In this document: one piece after another, positions 9,892 through 18,529 of the stretch
How the letters are laid out: the number at the start of each line of letters is the position of its first letter
Position numbering within the stretch: the stretch's first letter is position 1
Origin: Bacteroidota bacterium
GTDB lineage: Bacteria > Bacteroidota > Bacteroidia > B-17B0 > Aurantibacillaceae
Reading direction: 5' to 3'
NCBI GenBank assembly: GCA_021156365.1
Contig: JAJNDK010000006.1
Span: 372,001 to 436,000 of the forward strand
DNA length: 64,000 nucleotides
Notes under the pieces: model-generated
The model's input: only the letters and a program-made list of their open reading frames with translations
Databases searched by the model: none
What the model was told of the DNA's origin: nothing
Program-made: the position numbers and the translations under genes

Positions 9892-10487
9892 TGAAAGCGA
9901 CACGGTACATACACGTTTTTTTTCTCAGTGTATTACTGCATTTTGCCTATAGTACAGCTGCCTGTGAATGTCCGGAGCTTCCGCGGCTCAATAAGGAGTA
10001 TGCAGAAACATACCAGCTCATTTTCAAAGGCGCGGTAAAAACAGTTGGCACCTGCAACAAAGTCAATAAGGCCCATTTTATTGTTCACGAGCTTTTCAAG
10101 GGAAGTAGCCCGAAAGAGATCGATGTCTATTTTGATTGCACCGGTGATTGCGCCATGAGCTTTAACCCGGGCGAAACCTGGATCATCTATGCGAATTATG
10201 CACAGTTGGGAAAACCGGATATAAGCTTTTGCTCACGGAGCCGGAAGCAGGTGGATAATGAAGTACAGGTGCAGGCGAATTTTATTCCTTCCGACCTGAG
10301 CTTCGGGCAGGAACTGGAATGGCTACAGACTAATTTAGATGCGCAGGCTTTTCTCGAAACAAACAACAATGCGGATTTTTCACACAAGAACGAGTTGCCT
10401 ACACCCGAAAAAGCGATCGTATTGGTGGCGATTTCATTTGCGGGAATGCTGATCCTGTATTTTGTGATCCGGAAATTTATGAAATAA
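9891..10487 (+). CDS. membrane-anchored NTR/TIMP-like hypothetical protein
   Basis: A 198-residue protein with a signal peptide ending near STAACECPELP, so the mature N-terminus would begin with a Cys-x-Cys pair. The following pattern (LIFKGAVKTV, then FIVHELFKG, then a late Cys-rich CTGDCAMSF and SFCSRSR) resembles netrin/TIMP-like (NTR) domains of bacterial secreted proteins. A C-terminal hydrophobic helix (IVLVAISFAGMLILYFVI) followed by RKFMK would anchor it in a membrane. The ATG overlaps the stop codon of the lyase gene (TAATG), so the two are probably translationally coupled, and ppa follows after 10 bp. The fold assignment is inference from pattern and Cys spacing; no function can be given. 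Confidence 0.72.
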   Translation: MKATRYIHVFFLSVLLHFAYSTAACECPELPRLNKEYAETYQLIFKGAVKTVGTCNKVNKAHFIVHELFKGSSPKEIDVYFDCTGDCAMSFNPGETWIIYANYAQLGKPDISFCSRSRKQVDNEVQVQANFIPSDLSFGQELEWLQTNLDAQAFLETNNNADFSHKNELPTPEKAIVLVAISFAGMLILYFVIRKFMK

Positions 10488-10497
10488 AAAAACTGAT

Positions 10498-11139
10498 ATG
10501 AATATTCCTTTGTTCAAACCGCATCCCTGGCATGGGATCCAGCCGGGAAAAAATGTTCCGGATGTTGTTACTGCTTACATAGAGATCGTTCCCACCGATA
10601 CTATCAAATACGAGATCGATAAAGTGACGGGTTACCGGAAAGTAGACCGTCCGCAGAAATTTTCCAATATCGTTCCAGCCTTGTATGGGTTTATTCCACA
10701 AACCTATTGCGGAACATCCGTTGCCGAATATGCCACTACCAAAGCCGGCAAAGCAATGGCAAAGGGAGACGGTGATCCATTGGATATCCTGGTGCTTACC
10801 GAACATATTATCACCACAGGCGATATTATCCTCGAAGCGAAGCCTATAGGTGGATTGCGCATGTTCGATAAAGATGAAATTGATGACAAGATCATTGCCG
10901 TAATGGTGAAGGATGAGATCTATTCGCAATACATGGATATAAGCGAAGTCCCCGAGTCTATTATCCGGAGACTGAAACATTATTTCCTGACCTATAAAAA
11001 TTTACCGGGTGCCATGGAGCAGGTGTGCGAGATCACACATACATACGGGAGATCGGAAGCACAGGAAGTGATCCGGAGAAGTCTGTTTGATTACCAGAAA
11101 GAGATCCTTGAAAAGAATGTGACTTTCAGCAATCTGTAA
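10498..11139 (+). CDS. ppa: inorganic pyrophosphatase (family I)
   Basis: The 213-residue soluble enzyme hydrolyses pyrophosphate to phosphate and so pulls biosynthetic reactions forward. The family signature DGDPLD lies at 91-96 and supplies metal-binding aspartates. The segments YEIDKVTGYRKVDRP (38-52) and IPQTYCGT contribute the usual active-site lysine, arginine and tyrosines. The late KHYFLTYKNLPG is also typical. It is about 35 residues longer than the E. coli enzyme, as in many Bacteroidota. It is the last gene of the apparent hutH operon and converges on the large protease gene with only 5 bp between the stop codons. Confidence 0.95.
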   Translation: MNIPLFKPHPWHGIQPGKNVPDVVTAYIEIVPTDTIKYEIDKVTGYRKVDRPQKFSNIVPALYGFIPQTYCGTSVAEYATTKAGKAMAKGDGDPLDILVLTEHIITTGDIILEAKPIGGLRMFDKDEIDDKIIAVMVKDEIYSQYMDISEVPESIIRRLKHYFLTYKNLPGAMEQVCEITHTYGRSEAQEVIRRSLFDYQKEILEKNVTFSNL

Positions 11140-11144
11140 TTCGT

Positions 11145-14100
11145 TTACCGAAGTACACTTATAGAACCGGATTTCCGTTCGGAATGATCGGAGTAATAGT
11201 CGATGTCGGCAACGTACATGTATACACCTTCTTCCACATACTGGTTTTTATAAGTGCCATCCCAGCTGTCATCCAGGTTTTTCAGCTCCGCGATCTTTTC
11301 TCCCCAGCGATTGTAAATAATACAATTGATCGACTTTACACAGGAACCTTTTATAGACCAGGTTGGATTATTCAGATCCGTATTGGGTGTAAAACAGTTG
11401 GGAATATAGATCGCTTCAATATCAAAATATTCGCTGATGGTAAAGCTGGTGTCGTATAAACAATTATTATTGTCTTTTACACGGATCGAATAGATACCTG
11501 TTGACAGTTCGTTATAGTGTGTAGCACTTGTATAAGAAGCATTGTTCAGGCTGAAGAGATAAGGTGCAGTTCCGCCATAAACAGCTTTGATACTTACAGC
11601 TCCACCCGAATCACAATTGAAAGGCGCAGTGAAAATATCCACCTGGTAAACAGGAGCGAAATCTGTTCCTATAGTAATGGGTATATCCAGCATACAGCCT
11701 GCACTATCTTTTACAGTAACGGTGTATGTATTGGCATTGAGCCCTGTATACACTGTATCCGTAGAAAAGCCCTGGTTGTTGAAATTGAAAAGGTAAGGAG
11801 GGATTCCTCCCGTAACTGTTTGCAGGGTAAGCGCTCCCGGAAGATTACAGGCGATATTGGTCGTGTGATAGGAAACGGAACCAGGTGGGAAGAGAAAACC
11901 GGGAGAATAGATGCTTGTATCGAACGAGCAACCTTTGTCATCTTTTATGGTTAAAGGATACGTGCCTGCTGTTAGTCCTGTATAAGTGGTAAGGGCTGAG
12001 AAGCCCAGGTTATTGAAATTATACTGATATGGAGAAAAGCCTCCGCTTACCGTTCCTAAAATGATCGTTCCGATCGAATCACATGGAAAGGATGCTGCAA
12101 TCGATGTGGGAAGGGAGGAACTGATGAAGACAGTGATATTATCAGTATTGATGCATCCATCGGCTGTAGTGGCTAAGAGGTTGTAAGTGGCAGTTCCAGT
12201 AACAGTAGCTGTTGGATTGTTGCAATTAGTACAGCTTAAGCCTGCAGAGGGTGACCATGCCCAGTTGGTAAAAGTACCATTGGATGTGTAGTTCAGAGGA
12301 AGACTGCCTGCCGCGCAAAGGATCGTGTCGTTTGGTAACAGCAGTGTAGGAGTATAGATATATCCCGGTGTTTGTACAAGCGTATCAAAAAGACAACCAT
12401 TCACATCTTTGATCGTTAAGGGATAAATGCCTGCATTGAACCCGGGATAAACAGTGGTAGAAGAGAATCCAAGGTTATTAAAATTGTATTGATATGGAAA
12501 TGCACCACCGCTTACCGTTCCGATACTGATCGCACCGCTCGAATCGCAGGGGAATGTGCTTACAACCGCTGTTGGTAAGCTTGAGGTAAATGTAATAGTG
12601 ACACTGTCCATATTGGTGCAGCCCCCGGCTGTAGAAGCAACGAGATAATAGGTAGTGTTGATAAGAGGAGAAGCAATCGGGTTAGCGCAATTCGTGCAGC
12701 TTAATCCTACTGCCGGTGACCATAAAAAATGCGTGAGTACCGAATCGGATGTGTAGGTGAGCGGGACATTACCGGTCATACAAAGTACAGTATCATTCGA
12801 AAGGGTGAGTGTGGGAGGAGGAGATGAAAGCACCTGAACGGTATCCCTTTGAAATCCACCGCAGGTGTCGGTTACAGTTACCCAATAGATGCCGGGCTGG
12901 TAAGCAGTGAATGTTTGGTCGATGCTACCGTCCTGCCACAAATAAGTAAGGTGTGAACCTGCATTGAAAGTATGCGTACCGGAAGTACACATATAAATAT
13001 CATCACCAAGATCTAAGGGTGGGGGCGCATCGTTTGAAACAGTTACCTGCACCGTATCGCTGACGGGACACAATTTACCGAAATGGAAATCATCAAGTCC
13101 GAAGTCAACACCGCCTCCGTCTGTTTCCAGGTTAATGATACGAATGGTGACACTTGTATTGGCTCCTGAATTCCAAAGCGGAACACCATATTCATCCCAA
13201 TAGGTAAGACCTCCGCCGGGGTAAGGAACACCAGGTGTGGTAGAGAGGACTACATCGCCGGTGACATTTCCGATAAAATGAATTTCGAATATCGGTTCTG
13301 CCACGTCTGCGCGTGTAGCCCAGAAGGAAAAGCTGTAATTAGTGGCTGTTTCTACAGAAGAGATTGTTTGCTCCCAGATCATGGTCGGTCCGTTCACACA
13401 TCCGTCAAGGCTCATGTACATGTTATCACTTGTAGGAGTATGATCGGGCATGTTATAATTGAAGACGAAAAATAAGGGACCCACGTAATAATTGCAGGGA
13501 GTATAAGTAGTGGAATAGTTGTGGTTACTGGTGAATCCGAAGTTACCGGCGCTGAAATCCGGGTTCACAATCAGGTTAGGCCCAGGTGCATTAGCTGTTA
13601 AAGTGTAGGTAGTAGTTGTGCCGGGAGAAGCGACAGGATTGGCGATAGTCGGATCATCAAGACTTGCTGCCGGCACCCAGGAATAGTCAACGAAGTCAGG
13701 AGAGGCATTTAATTGCACACTATTGCCATTGCACACGGAGGTATCGTTTCCTGCCGATACAACAGGGCAGGCACAGCCTTCATCAATTTCACCATTGTTG
13801 TTGTCGTCGATGTTATTTCCGCAAATCTCTATGCAGGAAGCTACACAGCTCGCTCCGGTAAGAGGTGGCTCGTCCGGGGACCACAAGGGTGAATTGAAGA
13901 CCCCGTCCATGGAATTGGGGCTGGCATCTATTATCACTGAGCCGGCTGATTGATTGCACCGATAATACAGTAGCAGGTTCGGCTCATTACCGCTCATGCA
14001 GGTGGAATAATTGGTCATGATCTCAGCGTCGCTCTTTGGTACATTCCAAATACGTACTTCATCCAGGTTGCTATACAACGGTCTTACTTCAGTTGTCCAG

Positions 14101-15842
14101 ACAGGATCGAAACTAAGCTGGGCAGCGAGCACATCGGTAATAGGCGCTGTAGTAATGGTGCGCGAATCTACCAACTGTCCATTCACAAATAATTTAGCTG
14201 TTTGCGTATTGTAATTCATTACGCCGGCAGCATGATACCAGGTACCTATGGCGAATCCACCCGGTGGGGAATAAGCGCAGCTGGAGGCGCTGGGTATTGT
14301 GCTGAAAGGCCCATCCACCCTGAATACGAGCTTTGTGTTTGGCTCGTTGAAATATCCTCCGTCCCATCCAAAGCCCAGGTACTGATCTTCAAATAATATA
14401 AGGTCGAGTGCGCCGATAATGGGATGTGCTTCCGTTCCGGGAAAAGGCTGATTGCGGCGAAACCAGCATTCCCAGGTATAACCTCCATTCGTTCCCGAAT
14501 AATACTCGTTGCTGGGTGGAAGGTCAGCAGCAGGATGGGCGTCGTCGAATTGCATCGAACCTCCGCAATTGGTTACGACAGGTTCGGTCACAATGATCTG
14601 TACGGAATCCATTCCGTTCAGGCAATTGAAAGGATTGTTGGTCAGTGCGACAAATTTTACCCAGTAGGAACCGGCTGTTGTAAATGTATAAACGGCAGTG
14701 GTAGTTGTGCTGATTATATTGGCCGGATCGATATACCATTGAAGACTGCCTGTACTGTTGGTTGTTCCGGTAAAGTTGACCGTTCCCCCGGTGGTAATGA
14801 TAGTGCCCGAAGCGGGTGAAGTGATGGTAGCAGTTATGGGATTCGGACAGGGTGGATTACAGCTGGGGCAGTTGAGCAGACTGGCGCGTGAGGTAGTGAG
14901 AAAAAACTGCATGCGGCTGTACTGGCCGGGGGTAAATTGGTTGTAGCAGCTCAGATCACTATAATCCATATAATCTTCGCCGAGATCCACCACATCGGTA
15001 GAGAACGGATTATTGGCGCTGGCATCGTCAGCATCGGTGCTGCAGGAATTACTTGGAGGATTGCAGGAAGCGAAGGTGGTTTGATCGGGCGGTGTATCGC
15101 ATACCTGGTCTCCATCAGCAAGACAGTTGTTGTTGGTGCAGCCGTTCTGGAACGTATGATACAAACCCAGGTAGTGGCCTATTTCGTGAGCGCCTATCGC
15201 ATCGTCCTGTGCACTGGTGCCAAAGAAACCGGCTTCGATCACAATACCATCCATGTTTTGGCCGGCAGCACTGGGAAAATAAGCATAACCTACCACTGCA
15301 CTGCCCATGCTCACACTCAGGATCTCCTGGACCACCCAGATATTCAGATAGCAGGTCGGAGGCCAGCGGTTGATATTCTTCAATGCGATATCATCCACTT
15401 CCATGGTTTCCGTGGTCAGTGGAGACACATCCCTCGTAATGCCTGTTGTGAAATTCCCTTGTGGATCCTGCTGTGCAAGGCAAAACTGGATCTGGTAATT
15501 ATTGCTGGGAAGGAAGATGGCATTAAAATGTGCAATGGCAGCCTGTACCTGTGCATCGCTTATGTTTTCCGGGCCATTGGTGTGGATGATATGTACCACC
15601 ACCGGGATATTGGCAATAGCAAATGTAGAGTTCTGGCTGTGTGAGGAGGTTAGAAAATGCTGGTAAGCCAGGGAATCGAGCCCGTGCTGCCCGGAAAGCG
15701 TAGCGGCATTGTTCTGGTGGAGGGCATCGGCGCCGCAGCCGGTAAATACACCCGTATTCGGGATTTGGGCAAGGAGGCCGACACTGCTGAGCAGGAAAAG
15801 AATGATATAGAGCTCAAATTTTAAACGCGAAGTCCTCTGCAT
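11145..15842 (-). CDS. giant T9SS-exported M43 (pappalysin-like) metalloprotease with LamG and SprB-type repeats
   Basis: A 1565-residue extracellular protein. It has a signal peptide (LYIILFLLSSVGLLAQ), then an M43/cytophagalysin catalytic domain with the zinc motif HEIGHYLGLYH at 219-229 and a Met-turn region DYMDYSDLSCYNQF near 292. After that come a PKD-like module, a LamG/concanavalin-like domain (about 425-660), a Cys-rich CGNNIDDNNNGEIDEGC segment, and several Ig-like modules starting with runs such as LSNDTVLC. Four SprB-like repeats have the pattern PYQYNFNNLGFS...GIYPLTIKD. The last ~85 residues (IPNCFTPN...YNRWGEKIAEL...SGSISVLR) are a type B T9SS sorting domain, so it is exported through T9SS and anchored or released at the surface. 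Likely roles are protein degradation and adhesion. Confidence 0.93.
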   Translation of the reverse strand: MQRTSRLKFELYIILFLLSSVGLLAQIPNTGVFTGCGADALHQNNAATLSGQHGLDSLAYQHFLTSSHSQNSTFAIANIPVVVHIIHTNGPENISDAQVQAAIAHFNAIFLPSNNYQIQFCLAQQDPQGNFTTGITRDVSPLTTETMEVDDIALKNINRWPPTCYLNIWVVQEILSVSMGSAVVGYAYFPSAAGQNMDGIVIEAGFFGTSAQDDAIGAHEIGHYLGLYHTFQNGCTNNNCLADGDQVCDTPPDQTTFASCNPPSNSCSTDADDASANNPFSTDVVDLGEDYMDYSDLSCYNQFTPGQYSRMQFFLTTSRASLLNCPSCNPPCPNPITATITSPASGTIITTGGTVNFTGTTNSTGSLQWYIDPANIISTTTTAVYTFTTAGSYWVKFVALTNNPFNCLNGMDSVQIIVTEPVVTNCGGSMQFDDAHPAADLPPSNEYYSGTNGGYTWECWFRRNQPFPGTEAHPIIGALDLILFEDQYLGFGWDGGYFNEPNTKLVFRVDGPFSTIPSASSCAYSPPGGFAIGTWYHAAGVMNYNTQTAKLFVNGQLVDSRTITTAPITDVLAAQLSFDPVWTTEVRPLYSNLDEVRIWNVPKSDAEIMTNYSTCMSGNEPNLLLYYRCNQSAGSVIIDASPNSMDGVFNSPLWSPDEPPLTGASCVASCIEICGNNIDDNNNGEIDEGCACPVVSAGNDTSVCNGNSVQLNASPDFVDYSWVPAASLDDPTIANPVASPGTTTTYTLTANAPGPNLIVNPDFSAGNFGFTSNHNYSTTYTPCNYYVGPLFFVFNYNMPDHTPTSDNMYMSLDGCVNGPTMIWEQTISSVETATNYSFSFWATRADVAEPIFEIHFIGNVTGDVVLSTTPGVPYPGGGLTYWDEYGVPLWNSGANTSVTIRIINLETDGGGVDFGLDDFHFGKLCPVSDTVQVTVSNDAPPPLDLGDDIYMCTSGTHTFNAGSHLTYLWQDGSIDQTFTAYQPGIYWVTVTDTCGGFQRDTVQVLSSPPPTLTLSNDTVLCMTGNVPLTYTSDSVLTHFLWSPAVGLSCTNCANPIASPLINTTYYLVASTAGGCTNMDSVTITFTSSLPTAVVSTFPCDSSGAISIGTVSGGAFPYQYNFNNLGFSSTTVYPGFNAGIYPLTIKDVNGCLFDTLVQTPGYIYTPTLLLPNDTILCAAGSLPLNYTSNGTFTNWAWSPSAGLSCTNCNNPTATVTGTATYNLLATTADGCINTDNITVFISSSLPTSIAASFPCDSIGTIILGTVSGGFSPYQYNFNNLGFSALTTYTGLTAGTYPLTIKDDKGCSFDTSIYSPGFLFPPGSVSYHTTNIACNLPGALTLQTVTGGIPPYLFNFNNQGFSTDTVYTGLNANTYTVTVKDSAGCMLDIPITIGTDFAPVYQVDIFTAPFNCDSGGAVSIKAVYGGTAPYLFSLNNASYTSATHYNELSTGIYSIRVKDNNNCLYDTSFTISEYFDIEAIYIPNCFTPNTDLNNPTWSIKGSCVKSINCIIYNRWGEKIAELKNLDDSWDGTYKNQYVEEGVYMYVADIDYYSDHSERKSGSISVLR

Positions 15843-15960
15843 TTTCGGGTAATTAATGGTTGTATTCTAAAGTTAAGGAAAATTGCTCATACGGACAATG
15901 GAATTGAGTAAAAAGGGCTTTTGGCTTTGTAAGTGGTCGTTCCTGTTTTGTATCGTTTTT

Positions 15961-17163
15961 TCAGGAATTGTACTCAAAGGTGCCGAATGGAGACCGGATC
16001 GTGACTTTTTTCTCCGGAGCCGCTTCCACACGTCCTATGATCTGCGCTTCGATATTAAACGAATTGGCAATTCCAATAATTTCAGCGGCAAGGGATTCCG
16101 GAACATAAAATTCCATACGGTGTCCCATGTTGAAGACCTTGTACATTTCTTTCCAGTCGGTTTTCGATTGTTCCTGGATAAGTTTGAACAAAGGAGGCAA
16201 TTCGAATAAATTATCCTTGATGATATGCAATCCATCGACAAAATGAAGCACTTTGGTTTGTCCGCCGCCGCTGCAATGTACCATGCCATTGATCTGTGAA
16301 CGGAATTTCCCGAGGATCGCCTTCACAACAGGCGCATAGGTGCGGGTAGGGGACAATACTAATTTACCTGCATCTACCTGTTCGGAAACCGGCTGCCCGT
16401 TTTGCGAATAACTTACACTCACTTTATCGGTAAGCTTCATCGCTCCAGAGTACACAACTTCTTTCGGCACATTAGGATCAAATGATTCGGGATATTTTCC
16501 GGCGAGATAATGTGCAAACACATCATGACGTGCTGAGGTAAGTCCGTTGCTTCCCATACCGCCGTTGTATTCTTTTTCATAGCTGGCTTTTCCGGAAGAG
16601 GACAATCCTACGATCACATTCCCGGCCGCTATCTTATGATTGGAAATAACATCCGAGCGTTTCATACGGCATACAACAGTGGAATCTACAATAATAGTAC
16701 GTACCAGGTCGCCCACATCTGCTGTTTCACCACCGGTAGAGCGTATGTCCACATCGTGTTTACGCAGCTCTTCCAGCAGCTCTTCTGTTCCGTTGATGAT
16801 GCCGGAGAGTATTTCACCCGGGATCAGGTTCTTGTTGCGACCAATGGTGGAAGATAAAAGAATGTTATCGGTAGCGCCCACGCACAACAGATCGTCGATG
16901 TTCATGATCAGGGCGTCCTGTGCGATGCCTTTCCATACGGAGGCGTCACCCGTCTCTTTCCAGTACAGGTAAGCTAAGGAAGATTTGGTGCCTGCTCCAT
17001 CGGCATGCATTACAATACAGTAGTTTTCGTCTCCGGAAAGGTAGTCAGGGACAATTTTGCAAAAAGCTTTCGGGAACAATCCCTTGTCTAATTTTTCAAT
17101 TGCTTTGTGCACATCTTCTTTGGAAGCAGAAACTCCACGCTGGTTGTAACGATCGCCCGACAT
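15961..17163 (-). CDS. purM: phosphoribosylformylglycinamidine cyclo-ligase (AIR synthase)
   Basis: AIR synthase closes the imidazole ring in purine synthesis, using ATP on FGAM. The sequence opens MSGDRYNQRGVSASKEDVHKAI, the usual start of Bacteroidota PurM, and contains MHADGAGTKSSLAYLYWKET, the DDLLCVGAT metal-binding stretch, GGETADVGD and VGLSSSGKASYEKEY. The open frame runs back to 17349, but those 62 extra residues (with a hydrophobic IICSLITLKFSYFFFTF) are unlike the family and overlap the divergent promoter, so the ATG at 17163 (400 residues) is chosen. It is divergently transcribed from the secreted protein at 17217 across only 53 bp. Confidence 0.93.
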   Translation of the reverse strand: MSGDRYNQRGVSASKEDVHKAIEKLDKGLFPKAFCKIVPDYLSGDENYCIVMHADGAGTKSSLAYLYWKETGDASVWKGIAQDALIMNIDDLLCVGATDNILLSSTIGRNKNLIPGEILSGIINGTEELLEELRKHDVDIRSTGGETADVGDLVRTIIVDSTVVCRMKRSDVISNHKIAAGNVIVGLSSSGKASYEKEYNGGMGSNGLTSARHDVFAHYLAGKYPESFDPNVPKEVVYSGAMKLTDKVSVSYSQNGQPVSEQVDAGKLVLSPTRTYAPVVKAILGKFRSQINGMVHCSGGGQTKVLHFVDGLHIIKDNLFELPPLFKLIQEQSKTDWKEMYKVFNMGHRMEFYVPESLAAEIIGIANSFNIEAQIIGRVEAAPEKKVTIRSPFGTFEYNS

Positions 17164-17171
17164 AAAATGAA

Positions 17172-17206
17172 TTTGCGCAAAGGTAAAAAAGAAATAGCTA
17201 AATTTG
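17172..17206 (+). promoter_or_regulatory. divergent promoter region: -33/-7 elements for the 17217 gene, opposing -7 box for purM
   Basis: On the plus strand TTTG (17172-17175) and TAAATTTG (17199-17206) form a -33/-7 pair, with the ATG only 10 bases downstream, so the leader would be very short. On the minus strand TACCTTTG (17185 to 17178) is a perfect -7 match for purM. The two promoters overlap, so the genes probably compete for RNA polymerase. Confidence 0.5.
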
Positions 17207-17216
17207 AGGGTAATTA

Positions 17217-17990
17217 ATGAGCAAATTATCAGCCATATCCCTGTTTTTACTGCTTGTTTTGAGCGCCGTGCGTGCCCAGACAAAGGTGATCCATGTATTT
17301 GTGGCTCTTTGCGATAATAAATACCAGGGAATTGTTCCTGTACCGGCAAAAATAGGCAACGGGCAGGATCCGAAAAACAATCTCTACTGGGGGTGCGGGT
17401 ATGGGGTGAAAATGTTTTTCATCAAGCACAGCACAGACTGGAAGCTGTTGAAAACGATCCCTAACCCAAAGAACAAAGTGCTGGAACGTTGCGTGTATAA
17501 ACACAAAACAAAAGACTGCTACCTCGTGGCGGATGCCTACGATGGGCAATATATCAAACAAACGACCATTGATTTTCTCGATGCCTGTGCCGGTAAGTAT
17601 ATAGATTCTGCGGCTGTTTCAGACAGCAAATACATCGGAGCGGGAGGCAAGTCGGACCTGATCGCTTATGTAGGGCATGATGGACTGATGGATTTTCAGC
17701 TGGATAATTTACCGGTGAAGGCCAATGAGAAAAAGCGGGATGCCATGATCTACGCCTGTGCCAGCAAAAGTTATTTTAAGGAGGCGATGCTGAAGAACGG
17801 CGCGTATCCGTTGGTGTGGACAACAGGCCTGTGCTCACCGGAAGCCTATTCACTTTCATTTGCCATCGACAGTTGGCTGAAAAACCAAACACCTCAGGAA
17901 GTGCGGAAAGCGGCCGCTACCGGCTACAGCACCTATCAGAAGACCTGCAGCCTGAAATCAGCGATGGGTTTAATGAGTACGGGATTTTAA
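17217..17990 (+). CDS. secreted protein with caspase-like (clan CD) His/Cys pair, function unknown
   Basis: A 257-residue exported protein; the signal peptide is MSKLSAISLFLLLVLSAVRAQ. I do not recognise a named family. Two segments follow the clan CD (caspase, gingipain, CHAT) pattern: a hydrophobic strand ending in a histidine (DLIAYVGHDGLMD, H154) and, 27 residues later, a strand ending in a cysteine (AMIYACASKSYF, C181). The N-terminal VIHVFVALCDNKYQGIVPVP and the Trp-Thr-Thr-Gly-Leu-Cys segment near 222 also look conserved. If correct it would be a periplasmic cysteine peptidase or a relative with another activity. It has its own promoter overlapping that of purM, and two MITE-like repeats follow its stop codon. 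Confidence 0.75.
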   Translation: MSKLSAISLFLLLVLSAVRAQTKVIHVFVALCDNKYQGIVPVPAKIGNGQDPKNNLYWGCGYGVKMFFIKHSTDWKLLKTIPNPKNKVLERCVYKHKTKDCYLVADAYDGQYIKQTTIDFLDACAGKYIDSAAVSDSKYIGAGGKSDLIAYVGHDGLMDFQLDNLPVKANEKKRDAMIYACASKSYFKEAMLKNGAYPLVWTTGLCSPEAYSLSFAIDSWLKNQTPQEVRKAAATGYSTYQKTCSLKSAMGLMSTGF

Positions 17991-18017
17991 GCTCTGCACC
18001 TGATTGAACAATTGAAA

Positions 18018-18342
18018 TACAGACACGGATTACGCAGATTGCACTGATTTTATGTACATAAAGTATCAGCATTCTACACCTCTTAAAATTATAGCTGGCA
18101 AGAAGAATTTTTAGCTGCAAATTTTCGCTGATAACACCCAAATCCGTGAAAATTTAAAGAACTGCAATCAACTAATAATATCGGACATACGGATTGAAAT
18201 TACAGACACGGATTACGCAGATTGCACTGATTTTATGTACAGAAAGTATCAGCATTCTACACCTCTTAAAATTATAGCTGGCAAGAAGAATTTTTAGCTG
18301 CAAATTTTCGCTGATAACACCCAAATCCGTGAAAATTTAAAG
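18018..18342 (+). repeat. two direct copies of a 142-bp MITE-like element, plus repeat-derived flank
   Basis: Copies at 18018-18159 and 18201-18342 are identical except for one base that I noticed (TACATAAAG versus TACAGAAAG), offset by 183 bp. Each has inverted ends (CACGGATT ... AATCCGTG). The central ~85 bp is found again, diverged and reversed, at 60415-60510. The bases just after copy 2 (CTCAGGC, then AGGCAATTCTCATTCA at 18370-18385) also recur reversed near 60265-60300. This accounts for most of the 17991-18529 gene-free stretch; I see no gene in the rest. Confidence 0.85.
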
Positions 18343-18529
18343 GCAGCTCAGGCACCCCAACTCTACCCAGGCAATTCTCATTCAATCTGCGTCCGGCCAG
18401 CTACCGCTCATACAGGAAACTGCGTATACAACCTTTTGTAACATAAATACTGCCGTTCCAAATTTTTCGGGAAAGAAAGCCTGTTCTCTCCACTAATTTT
18501 GTGTTGGAAACAACATAATTCCCGGAATC

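Noticed and set aside
14937-15644. 235-residue plus-strand open frame inside the protease gene.
   Set aside because: Antisense shadow of a gene with intact catalytic motifs.
17164-17349. N-terminal extension of PurM.
   Set aside because: The extra residues are hydrophobic, unlike any PurM, and overlap the divergent promoter and the start of the 17217 gene.
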